A stretch of 30,856 bases of DNA from CAVOJV01 sp963696325. Lineage in GTDB: Bacteria > Pseudomonadota > Gammaproteobacteria > Competibacterales > Competibacteraceae. Numbering within the stretch: position 1 is the stretch's first letter; the number at the start of each line of letters is the position of its first letter. Location of the stretch: the NCBI GenBank assembly GCA_963696325.1, contig CAVOJV010000020.1:1-30856 (forward strand), given 5' to 3'. Below are positions 16,176 to 25,797 of this stretch, piece by piece. The position numbers and the translations under genes were made by a program. The notes below the pieces were generated by a model. It searched no databases. It was not told the DNA's origin and worked only from the letters and a program-made list of their open reading frames with translations.

Positions 16176-19100
16176 ATGCGCCTCGTGCAAGGACTGATTC
16201 TACTGCTGCTAACGATGACCGGCGTCCAGGCGTCTCCGCCGACCGCCATCCCCGAACCGCTGCGCCCGTGGGTGGACTGGGTACTGCATGGCCAGGAGGA
16301 AATGCGCTGTCCCCTGCTTTACAGCGATACCGTTGGCCGGCGTTGCGCTTGGCCCTCGGCGCTGCGCGTAGCGATCAATGACCAAGGCGGGCGCTTCGAG
16401 CAAACCTGGCATGGTGACGCTGCTACCTGGCTGCCGCTGCCCGGCGACCGCCGCCACTGGCCGCAGTCGGTGATGCTGGATGGTACGGCGGCGACGGTGC
16501 TTGAGCGCGATGGGCGGCCGGCGCTAAAAGCCGAGCCCGGCGAGCATCGTATCAGTGGTCAACTGGTTCGGAGCGCCGTGCCGGAGTCGTTCCGCGTGCC
16601 ACCTGAGACGGCTTTGTTGACGCTGCTGGTCGATGGCGTGGCGATCGCCAATCCGCGTATAGAGGCCGACGGCGCCGTCTGGCTGCGTGAGCGTGCCCCA
16701 CCGGCGACGGATATCCAGGATCACTTGGAGGCGCAGGTATTTCGCAGGATCACTGACGGGGTACCACTTATCCTCACTACCCGCCTCAGCCTGCGGGTCG
16801 CCGGTCAGGCGCGCGAACTGCAACTCGGGCCCATGCTGCCGGAGGGCTTTATCCCCTTGAGCCTGACCACCCCCCTGCCTGCCCGCCTTGAAACCGATGG
16901 CCGCCTGCGCCTGCAGGTCAAACCGGGCGACTGGATCGTCGAGGTCGGCGCCCGCCATGCCGATCCGGTCGAAGCCTTGCAGCGTCCAGCGGCGGGCGAG
17001 CCCTGGCCGGCACAGGAAGTATGGTCGTTCGAGGCGGCCAATGCGGTGCGGGTGGTAACGGTCGAAGGCGCGAGCGCTATCGATCCGGGTCAGACCAATC
17101 TCCCGGAGGAATGGCGTGCGCTGCCAGCCTATCTGATCACACCCGACACTGCCTTGAAATTCATCACCCGCCAGCGCGGCGCCAGCCCAGTACCCGATCA
17201 ACTCAGCCTCAATCGCAGCTTGTGGCTGGATTTCGACGGCGCGGTTACACCGTGCAAGATCGCCTGGAAGGGCGCGTGTCCACCGCCAACCGACTGGAAG
17301 CCGGTGCCGAACTGCAGCTCGGCCGGGTGGCGCTCGATGGCCAGGACCAGTTCATCACCCACCGCCCCGGCGACACCTCGGATGCGTGGAATTACGCCAG
17401 GGCCAGTTGCAACTGAGCGCCGACGGCCGCTTGCAGCCCCTCGCCCGCGGCGATCTACCGGCGGTCGGCTGGCGATTGCCGCCCGCTCAGGTGCGTACCA
17501 GCCTCAACCTGCCGCCCGGCTGGCGCTTGCTGGGAGTCGGTGGGGCCATGGGGTCAGCACCGCCTGGCTGTACCAATGGACCCTGCTTGACCTGTTTATC
17601 GTTCTCATCACCACCGTGGCTTTCGCTCGCCTGTGGAACTGGTGGTGGGGTCTGCTGGCGTTGGCCGGGCTTACCCTGGCGTACCACGAGCCCGATGCCC
17701 CCCGACTGCTCTGGCTCAAGTTGCTCGCCGCCATCGCGCTGCTGCGGGTGCTGCCGCCGGGACGCTTGCAGACGCTGGTCACTTGGTATCGCAAGCTGGC
17801 CGTAGCAGGCTTGGTACTGATGACGCTGGCCTTCGCCATCCAACAAGCGGGCGGCCTCTATCCTCAGCTCAGTTCACCGCCCACCTATGTGGATGCAGCC
17901 GCCTGCCGGCCGAGGATTTTCAGGCCGTGGCGCCGCCTGCCGCCGGACCCGCGCTGCTGAACGCCGGTCCATGGCGAAATCAGCACCCGCCCCGAACCGT
18001 CTGCGGCGCCGTCGCCACGGCTGCGCCTAGGCTATACGCCGGACGTCCAGGTACAGACACGGCCCCGGCCTGCCCCAGTGGCACTGGGGCCGGGCCGAGT
18101 TGCGCTGGACGGGTCCGGTACCTGCCGAGGCCCGACTTACGCTGTGGCTGCTGCCGCCCTGGGCCAGCCGCATGCTGGCCTTCCTCGGGGTTGGCCTGCT
18201 GCTGGCCCTGCTGGGGCGCGTGCTGGAGGTCCGCCTTCCCCGCCGCGCGCTGCCTTTACTGGTCCTGGGTTTGCTGATGCCCTCGCCCGACGCCCATGCC
18301 GATATCCCCTCCCCGGTACTGCTGGAGGACCTGCGCGCCCGCTTGACCGAGGCACCCGACTGCGCACCCCAGTGCGCCGCGCTTGCCAACCTGGCGATAC
18401 AGGCTACGGCGACCGAATTCCGACTCCAGCTCGATTTGCATGCGCAGGCCGACAGTGCGGTACCGTTATCGCTGGACAGCGGACGCTTCGTAGCGCACCG
18501 CATCGGTTTGGACGGCAAGGCGGCGGCGCTCTACCGCGCCGCGGATGGCGGCCTGTGGTTGCGGCTGCCCGCCGGGTTGCACCGTGTTGAAATCGACGGC
18601 CCACTGCCGTCCGATCTGCTGACCCTGCAATTGCCATTGCCGATGGCGCCGGGCCGGGTCACTCTCGATCTCGACGGCTGGAGCGCCGACGGCGTATTCG
18701 ACGGGGTAGCGAGCGGCGCCCAGATCGAACTCAACCGCCAGCGCCGCGAAACCGCCATCACCCTGGAGCCAGGCGTATTGCCAGTGTTCGTCAGCGTCGA
18801 GCGGGAACTGGTGCTGGGCATCGACTGGCGGGTGCATACCCAGGTCAGACGCTTGAGCCAGGCCGATTCCGCCGCGGTGCTGGCGATTTCCCTCTTACCG
18901 GGTGAGCGCCTCACTACCGCCGGCATTCAGGCCGCGACGGGCGCGCGCAACTCAACCTGGCACCGGATCAGGATGCACTGGAATGGACCTCCACCCTGGA
19001 GCGTTCCGATCGCCTTCAACTGACCGCCGCCACCACCCTACTTCATCGAGATCTGGCGGTTGCGCGCCGGCCGATCTGGCATATCGAGGCCGCCGGCATC

Positions 19101-20122
19101 CCGGTGCTCCACTACCATGACAGCGCCGGCGAGTGGACCCCGGAATGGCGCCCTTGGCCGGGAGAACTGCTGACCCTGGTGATCAGCCGTCCGGAGGGAG
19201 TGGCGGGTAAGGTCGTTACCATCGACCAGGCCATTCTGCGTCTGCAACCCGGTGAACGCGTAAGCAATGCCGAACTGGAACTGACGGTGCGCGCCAGCCG
19301 CGGTCTGGACCATTTATTCACCTTGCCGGCGGGTGCGGAACTGACCGACGTGCTGATTAACGACCGCAGCCAGCCCTTGCAGCTCAGGGATCGCGTCCTG
19401 ACCGTGCCGCTGACGCCCGGCGGGCAGCGGATTGCGTTCACTGGCGTGATCCGCGGAGTATGACTATGTACTACGCACCCCGCGGTGGATCTCGGCACCG
19501 ACAGCGTCAATGCGAATATCATTCTGACCGTGCCTCCCGACCGTTGGACCCTGTTTGCCGGTGGCCCCACCCTGGGACCGGCGGTGCTGTTCTGGGGAAT
19601 GCTGGTCGTGGTCCTGCTGGCGGCTGTTGCCTTGGGGCGATATGCGGGTACGCCTTTACGGAGCTGGCAATGGCTGTTGCTGGGGATTGGCTTGAGTTTC
19701 AGACCGACCTGCTTTCCGCCGCAATGGTGGTGGGATGGCTGTTGCTGCTCGGCCGCCGCACCAGGTTGCCGGAAAATATCGATAATCGCATTTTCAATCT
19801 CTTGCAAGTGTTGCTGGCGCTGCTGACCTTGGTGGCGCTGGCGGCCCTCGCTGAAGCGATCCAGCAGGGCCTGCTGGGGCTGCCCGATATGCAGGTCGTG
19901 GGCAACGGTTCCAGCGCCAATGAGCTGCGCTGGTACCAGGACCGTTCGTCGGGGTTGCTGCCGCAAGCCTGGACGGTATCGGTGCCCATGCTGGTTTACC
20001 GGCTGTTGATGCTGGCCTGGGCGTTGTGGCTGGCTTTTGCCCTGTTACGCTGGCTGGCTTGGGGTTGGAACTGTTTCAGCAGTGGCGGGCTATGGCGGCG
20101 CCTGCGATTGCGCAAGGCTTAA
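16176..20122 (+). pseudogene. Very large conserved exported/membrane protein of unknown function, multiply frameshifted
   Basis: Read across frame breaks, this is one protein of about 1,310 residues. ATG 16176 has GGAGAG (16163-16168) seven bases upstream. It begins with a signal peptide (LVQGLILLLLTMTGVQA), then a periplasmic beta-rich region (EPLRPWVDWVLHGQEEMRCP, LPLPGDRRHWPQSV). A hydrophobic block follows near 17580-17860 (WTLLDLFIVLITTVAFARLW and following helices). Two further helices lie at about 18155-18290, then a second large soluble domain (18300-19450) with LLPPWASRMLAFLG before it. A final cluster of helices occupies 19560-20070, ending in a basic tail. Frame breaks lie near 17240, 17380, 17540, 17885-18000, 18060, 18940, 19465 and 19695. 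Between them each segment resumes sensible protein, so the ancestral frame is clear. I recall similar uncharacterised proteins in other proteobacteria but know of no function. It stands alone, followed by yjbQ. Whether it is truly decayed or mis-sequenced is unresolved. Confidence 0.65.
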
Positions 20123-20135
20123 GGAGTAATAAACC

Positions 20136-20554
20136 ATGCTCTCGCAAACCACACTGACCATCCTCACGCAGGGCCGGGGCACCTATCCAGAGTGACTGAC
20201 CGTGTCCAGGCTGTGGTGCGCGCGACAGGCCAGAAAACCGGCCTGGCCCATGCGTTCATCCATCACACCAGCGCCTCACTGATACTTTGCGAAAACGCCG
20301 ATCCCACGGTGCGCCATGACCTCGAAACCTTCATGGTCCGCCTGGTCCCTGACGGCGTCGCCTGGCTCGAACACAATGACGAGGGTCCGGACGACATGCC
20401 TGCCCATATCCGCACGGTGTTGACCCAGAGCAGTCTGACGATTCCGGTGACAGAGGGGCGCTGTGCCTTGGGAACCTGGCAGGGAATATATCTTTGGGAA
20501 CACCGTCACGCCGGTCACAGTCGCAGGCTAACCGTCACCGTGCAGGGGGAATGA
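20136..20554 (+). CDS. yjbQ: YjbQ/UPF0047 family protein, with one frame break
   Basis: This is a small protein of about 140 residues of the YjbQ family, annotated by family name as 'secondary thiamine-phosphate synthase enzyme' on the basis of weak suppression data. From ATG 20136, with AAGGAG at 20121-20126, it reads MLSQTTLTILTQGRGTYPE and then meets a stop. One added base near 20191 would continue directly into VTDRVQAVVRATGQ. The rest is well conserved: HAFIHHTSASLILCENADP, HNDEGPDDMPAHI, VTEGRCALGTWQGIYLWEHR. The conserved His and Asp residues that bind metal in this fold are present. It starts 13 bases after the large membrane-protein stop. The single break in a perfectly conserved gene is most simply a sequencing deletion. 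Confidence 0.85.
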
Positions 20555-20573
20555 GATTTTCCAGGGGCCGGCA

Positions 20574-20607
20574 GGCTTGCGCAGCGGAAAAAATTACCGC
20601 GCAAGCC
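20574..20607. terminator. Hairpin between convergent genes, probable terminator
   Basis: A perfect nine-base stem, GGCTTGCGC (20574-20582) and GCGCAAGCC (20599-20607), encloses a 16-base A-rich loop. GCGG and CCGC inside can extend or replace the pairing. It lies in the 61-base gap between yjbQ (rightward) and the leftward membrane-protein gene, as expected for a shared terminator. There is no T tract directly after the stem. Confidence 0.55.
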
Positions 20608-20615
20608 ATGCGGAT

Positions 20616-21131
20616 TTAGGGAAATGCCGGTATGGTTGGCTCGGTGCCTTCCACATGCGCCTCGGGGTGATGCTGTCTAACCAGATCGGTGACTTCATCC
20701 ACCCGATCCTTGGCGACATCGATGAGCATCAGCAACTGCCCTTCCTCAAGGGCGTCATGAAACTTGTCCAACTGGGTATTGGGTATCGACACGCCGATCA
20801 TGCTCGCTACCCAGGCCCCTAGACCCGCCCCCAACAGGCTGGTGGCAAGGATGGCGCCACCACCCAGAATCAATCCCGCCGGCGGGAAGGTCACGGCGGC
20901 GATACCCGCCAGCAGACCGGTAGCGCCGCCTACGGTCAAACCGCGTTCCAGGGCGGGAACAAAATCGCTCTCTTCAAACAGTCCAGCTTCTGGCAAATTG
21001 GCCTTTAACAACGGCGCATGATCTTTAGCAACGATATGTATATGGCGTTCATCAATTCTCGCTAGCAGCAATTCATTGACGATTTGCGTGGCACTTTCTA
21101 CCGTAGGGACCAAAAAATAGAGTCGTTTCAT
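20616..21131 (-). CDS. Glycine-rich membrane protein of the DUF1269 type
   Basis: This is a 171-residue protein. An N-terminal alpha/beta domain (MKRLYFLVPTVESATQIVNE, IDERHIHIVAKDH) is followed by a central hydrophobic, glycine-rich hairpin of two helices at about 75-120 (GGATGLLAGIAAVTFPPAGL, GAILATSLLGAGLGAWVASM). A C-terminal soluble segment (LDKFHDALEEGQLLMLIDVA) resembles the N-terminal fold. This layout fits DUF1269-type inner-membrane proteins; the function is unknown. Start ATG 21131. It is divergent from the DMT transporter gene; the 130-base AT-rich gap should hold both promoters. Confidence 0.65.
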   Translation of the reverse strand: MKRLYFLVPTVESATQIVNELLLARIDERHIHIVAKDHAPLLKANLPEAGLFEESDFVPALERGLTVGGATGLLAGIAAVTFPPAGLILGGGAILATSLLGAGLGAWVASMIGVSIPNTQLDKFHDALEEGQLLMLIDVAKDRVDEVTDLVRQHHPEAHVEGTEPTIPAFP

Positions 21132-21261
21132 TATGACTTGCCCTTATCTTCGATGATGAAATTTTATCAATATAAAATTTAGACCCTAATGCTAAAAATT
21201 AAATCCTGACCAATCCAAAAGACCCAGCCTCTACTCAACATCCAGCACTCTGGAAGCTACC

Positions 21262-22164
21262 ATGCGCGCCCTTGCCAAAACCCTGCACCCTTCTCCTTAC
21301 GTGCTGCTCATCCTGACTACTCTGTTCTGGTCCGGTAATTTCGTCCTTGGCCGCGCGGTACACCTGGCTTTTCCACCCATCGCCCTGTCCTTCTGGCGTT
21401 GGGTGGTGGCCATGATGATCCTGCTGCCCTTGGCCTGGTCACGGCTGCGCCCGCACTGGCCGTTACTGCGGGATCACTGGAAGATCCTAACACTGTTAAG
21501 CATTCTTGGGGTCGTCAACTTCAACACCTTCGTCTACACCGGTCTGCAGTCGACCACGGCTACCAACGCGGTGCTCCTGGTCTCCACCACGCCGGTCATC
21601 ATCGTGGCGCTGTCTTTTGCCTTGCTGCGCCTCACCGTGACTGGCCGGCAAGCCCTGGGAATAGCCATTTCCCTGCTGGGGGTACTGGTGATCGTTACCA
21701 AGGGCGACATGCAAGCACTGCTGGCCCAGCGGATGAACAGTGGCGATCTCTGGATCATGGCGGCAGTGTTAAGTTGGGCATTATACTCGGTCTGTTTGAA
21801 GTGGCGCCCCGAGGGGTTGCATCCCCTGGCCTTCCTGGCCGCCACCATGATCATTGGGGTGGTTTTGCTCATCCCCCTCTACTGCTGGGATCTGTCCCGC
21901 GGCGCCACCTGGGAACCCAATGCCGTGACGCTGGGCAGCATCGCTTATGTGGCCATTTTCCCGTCCGTCCTCGCCTATATTTTCTGGAACCGCGCAGTGG
22001 CGGAACTGGGCGCCAACCGCACCGGCCAGTTCATGCACCTCATGCCGGCCTTCGGCGCCATTCTCGCCATGCTGTTCCTGGGCGAACGGCTGTATCCCTT
22101 CCACCTAGTCGGCATTGGCCTGATCGCCGTGGGGATTTATCTGACGACGGGACGCCGATGTTAA
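21262..22164 (+). CDS. DMT-superfamily (EamA) transporter
   Basis: This is a 300-residue inner-membrane protein with ten hydrophobic helices arranged as two EamA repeats. The first starts at about 14 (YVLLILTTLFWSGNFVLGRA) and the second at about 155 (SGDLWIMAAVLSWALYSVCL). The characteristic repeat ends are seen: TTATNAVLLVSTTPVIIVAL and GANRTGQFMHLMPAFGAILA followed by LGERLYPFHLVGIGLIAVGI. These proteins usually export amino acids or other metabolites; the substrate cannot be inferred here. ATG 21262 has a weak GGAAG upstream. The frame is intact. Confidence 0.88.
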   Translation: MRALAKTLHPSPYVLLILTTLFWSGNFVLGRAVHLAFPPIALSFWRWVVAMMILLPLAWSRLRPHWPLLRDHWKILTLLSILGVVNFNTFVYTGLQSTTATNAVLLVSTTPVIIVALSFALLRLTVTGRQALGIAISLLGVLVIVTKGDMQALLAQRMNSGDLWIMAAVLSWALYSVCLKWRPEGLHPLAFLAATMIIGVVLLIPLYCWDLSRGATWEPNAVTLGSIAYVAIFPSVLAYIFWNRAVAELGANRTGQFMHLMPAFGAILAMLFLGERLYPFHLVGIGLIAVGIYLTTGRRC

Positions 22165-22222
22165 GTGTAACGGCCCGACCACATAAGGCGCGGGCGGAGG
22201 CCAGACCGGCCCGGGTGGATGC

Positions 22223-22661
22223 GGTGATCAGATCCTGTGCCAACCGCACACGCGGCAAGGCTTCGGCCAGGACCAGCCAAAATACCTGCACTGGTTGCTC
22301 GCCCAAGCCCTGGCGCCGAAGGCCCAACGCGAGACCATGCTGACGGTGGGTGCGGTAACCCTGCTGGTGCGAGCGACTCGCCACCCCGTTGCAGGTTGAC
22401 AAATACCTGACCTTGGCGTTGGAAGACGGTTACCGGACCGGGCAAAGCCGGTCGGCGCGGATACCCTCGAGAGCCTCCTGGCGATTGACCTGGACGCTCT
22501 GGAGGCGCGGCTGATGCGCAACGGCTACAATGGTGAAGGTGCGCTCGGAAATCCGCAACGCTAAACTTCGCGAAAGTCGCTCCTTCCTGAGTGGGCAACT
22601 GCCACCGGGCCGAACGCAGGCGCTTCACCAGGAGCTGCTTGCGGCCAGCGTGCCGCGGTAG
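22223..22661 (+). pseudogene. Decayed C-terminal end of an ExeA/TniB-like transposition ATPase
   Basis: No single open frame spans this stretch, but pieces in three frames join in order: KYLHWLLAQALAPKAQRE and MLTVGAVTLLVRAT (22260-22380); LQVDKYLTLALEDGYRTG (22388-22440); AKPVGADTLESLLAIDLDAL and EARLMRNGYN (22443-22535); then FLSGQLPPGRTQALHQELLA ending at TAG 22659-22661. This order matches the C-terminus of ExeA-like AAA ATPases that accompany transposases. The P-loop part is absent. The run between RNGYN and FLSGQ is poorly conserved, so real decay is likely. It begins about 60 bases after the DMT gene and lies just upstream of the signalling block. The assignment rests on remembered family sequence patterns and needs a database check. 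Confidence 0.5.
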
Positions 22662-22740
22662 CCGTTCTCACCGCGAGGGGTTCCTGGCCGATGTCCTCTG
22701 TCCCCTACCGATAGCCAGCCCCGCAGATGGGAGAAAACGC

Positions 22741-25700
22741 TTGACCGCCAACAACCAAGCTCAGCCTGCCTCAGCCAGTGCACCCGCCGGTGCGGCCGGT
22801 CCCGGCTGCCGCTTTCCCATCGTCGGCATCGGCGCGTCGGCCGGGGGGCTGGCGGCCTTCGAGGCCTTCTTCTCCGGCATGCCCGCCGACACCGATCCGG
22901 GCATGGCCTTTGTCCTGGTGCAGCACCTGGCCCCGGACCACAAGAGCATCCTCACCGACCTCATCCGGCGCTACACCCGCATGCAGGTCTTCGAGGTCGA
23001 GGACGGGATGGCGGTGCAGCCCAACTGCGCCTACATCATCCCGCCCAACCGCGACATGGCCTTTCTGAACGGCACGCTCCAACTGATGGAACCGTCCGCG
23101 CCCCGCGGCCAGCGCCTGCCGATCGACTTCTTCTTCCGCTCCCTGGCCCAGGACCAGCGCGAGCGGGCCATCTGCATCGTGCTTTCGGGCACCGGCAGCG
23201 ACGGCACCCTGGGCGTGCGGGCCATCAAGGGCGAGGGCGGCATGGTCATGGCCCAGAACCCCGCCTCCACCGAGTACGACGGCATGCCGCGCAGCGCCAT
23301 CGCCACCGGCCTGGTGGACTACGAGCTGCCGCCGGCCGAGATGCCCGCCCAGCTCATCGCCTACGTGGCCCACGCCTTCGGCAAGCCGCCCCGGCCCGCC
23401 ACCGTCCCGGCGCCCAAGGCCGAGAACGCGCTGAAGAAGATCTTCATCCTGCTGCGCGCCCAGACCGGCCACGACTTTTCCCAGTACAAGCCGAGCACCA
23501 TCCACCGCCGCATCGAACGGCGCATGGCCGTCCACCAGATCGAAACGATGGACGGGTACGTCAAGTATCTGCAGCAGACGCCGGCGGAGGTGGAAGCGCT
23601 CTTTCGCGACCTGTTGATCGGCGTGACCAATTTCTTCCGCGATCCGGAGGCCTTCAAGGCGCTCGAGGAACAGGTCATCCCCAAGCTCTTTGCCGGCAAG
23701 CCCGCGGGCGCCGTGATCCGCGTCTGGTCGCCGGGCTGCTCCACCGGCGAGGAGGCCTATTCCATCGCCATCCTGCTCGCCGAGCGCCATGGAGGCGCTG
23801 AAGCAGAGTTACAAGGTGCAGGTCTTCGCCACCGACATTGACAGCCAGGCGATTGCCACGGCCCGCGCCGGCCTCTATCCGGCCAGCATCGCCGCCGACA
23901 TCTCGCCGGAGCGGCTGGCGCGCTTTTTCACGGCCGAGCCCGACGGCAGCGCCTACCGCATCCACAAGAGCATCCGCGACATGCTGGTCTTTTCCGAGCA
24001 GAATGTGATCAAAGACCCGCCCTTCTCCAAACTCGACCTGATCAGTTGCCGCAACCTCCTGATCTACATGGGCGGCGACTTGCAGAAGAAGCTCATTCCC
24101 CTGTTCCACTACGCGCTGAACCCGGGCGGTTTTCTCTTCCTGGGCACCTCGGAGACCGTGGGCGAGTTCGGCGATCTGTTTGCCGCGCTGGACCGCAAGT
24201 CGAAGCTGTATCAGCGCAAGGAAGATTTTCACAGCGCGCAGCGCGCGGCCCTGGGCCGGTTTCTGCCGCCCATGACGGCGATCGATGCGGCGCTCCCGCG
24301 GGCCGCCGGAAAGACGGCCTGCCCCGGGAAACTGCCGCTGCGCGAGCTGACCGAACAGGCGCTGCTGCAACAGGTCGCCCCGGCCGGCGCGCTGGTCAAC
24401 GGCCAGGGCGACATCCTCTATCTCCACGGCCGCACCGGGATGTACCTGGAACCGGCCCCGGGCGAGGCCGGCATCAACAACATCCTGAAGATGGCCCGCG
24501 AAGGGTTGCGGCGCGAACTGACCACGGCCCTGCACAAAGCCGCGGGGACAAAGGAGATCGTGCGCTGCCCGGGCCTGCGCGTCAAAACCAACGGCGACTT
24601 CACCACGGTCAACCTGACCATCCGCCCGGTGGCGGCAGGCCCCGCCGCGACGCCCGAGGCGCCTCTGTACCTGGTCATCCTGGAGGAAGCGCCGCCGCTC
24701 GATCCCGAACAGGCGCAGCAGGCCGCCCCGCATGCCGTCGGCAGGAGCGGACGGCCCCGACACGGACGCCGACGCGCGCATCGCGGCGCTCAAGCAGGAA
24801 CTGCGGGCCAAGGAGGAATACCTCCAGACCGCCAACGAGGAACTGGAGACCTCCAACGAAGAGCTCAAGTCCTCGAACGAGGAGATGCAGTCGGTCAACG
24901 AGGAATTGCAGTCCACCAACGAGGAGCTGGAGACCTCCAAGGAGGAACTGCAGTCGGTCAACGAGGAACTGGCCACGGTCAACGCCGAACTGCAGACCAA
25001 GGTGGCCGATCTGTCGCGGGCCAACAACGACATGAACAACCTGCTGGCCGGCACCGGCATCGGCACCGTCTTCGTGGATCATCAACTGCGCATCCTGCGC
25101 TTCACCCCCGCCGCCACCCGGATCATCAACCTGATCCTGAGCGACGTGGGGCGGCCCGTGGGCCACATCGTCTCCAACCTGGTGGGCTACGACCGCCTGG
25201 TGGCGGACGTGCAGGCCGTGCTGGACACCCTGGTTCCCAAAGAGGTGGAAGTGCAGACCACGGAGGGCAAGTGGTACACGATGCGCATCCTGCCCTACCG
25301 CACGCTCGACAACGTGATCGAGGGCGCGGTGATCACCTTTGTGGACATCACGGAGATGAAGCAGACGCAGGAGGCGCTGCGGAAAGCCAATGAGCTGCTC
25401 CGCCTGGCCGTGGTGGTGCGCGATGCGCACGATGCCATCACCGTGCAGGACCTGGATGGCCGCATCCTGGCCTGGAACCCGGGAGCGGTGAGGATGTACG
25501 GCTGGAGCGAAGCCGAGGCGCTGGCGATGAACGTCCGCGACCGGATCCCGGAGGGGCTGCGCGAGGAAGCGTTGGCCAAGCTGCATCAGCTTAGCCGGGC
25601 TGAGATTCTGGAGCCGTATCGCACCCAGCGGATCACCAAGGACGGTGCGGTCGTGGAGGTCTCGATGATCTCCACCGCTTTGGTGAATGAGGCCGGGCAG

Positions 25701-25778
25701 ATGTATGCGATTGCGACCACGGAACGGGCGAGCAGAATCAGGCAAAGACAGGCCGAACGGATGGAGGCCGCACGATGA
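22741..25778 (+). pseudogene. CheB-CheR-coiled coil-PAS fusion signalling protein, with two frame breaks
   Basis: This is a protein of about 1,010 residues when joined. TTG 22741 follows a GGGAG and is a plausible start; an open frame extends upstream into the transposition remnant. The CheB methylesterase domain (about 23-205) has its triad S33 in GIGASAGG, H62 in VQHLAPDH and D154 in SGTGSDG, but no receiver domain. The CheR domain follows: SQYKPSTIHRRIERRMAV, SAM motif GCSTGEEAYSIAILLAER, and LISCRNLLIYMGG. A heptad coiled coil comes next (24831-24998), then two PAS domains (GTGIGTVFVDHQLRILRFTP and DAITVQDLDGRILAWNPGAV). Frames change near 23789, where one extra base separates LLAER from MEALKQ, and near 24735. 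Known relatives are soluble, non-classical chemotaxis-like sensors. It lacks its own kinase domain; the next gene supplies one. It is functional only if the frame breaks are sequence errors. Confidence 0.85.
24831..24998 (+). repeat. Eight tandem 21-bp units encoding a heptad coiled coil
   Basis: Eight consecutive seven-residue units of the form (S/T/V)NEEL(E/Q/K)(T/S) lie between the CheR and first PAS domains. The DNA units are imperfect 21-base repeats. This is a signalling helix characteristic of CheB-CheR-PAS fusions. The near-identity makes it prone to copy-number change by slippage. Confidence 0.85.
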
Positions 25779-25797
25779 CCAGCAAGGATGAACGCCG

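Noticed and set aside
24831..24998. Possible CRISPR or satellite array from 21-bp periodicity
   Set aside because: The units are contiguous with no spacers, and they keep a single reading frame encoding a coiled coil within the fusion protein.
22771..25066. Long - strand frames opposite the CheB-CheR gene
   Set aside because: High GC at third codon positions creates long antisense frames; the sense strand contains complete CheB and CheR motifs.
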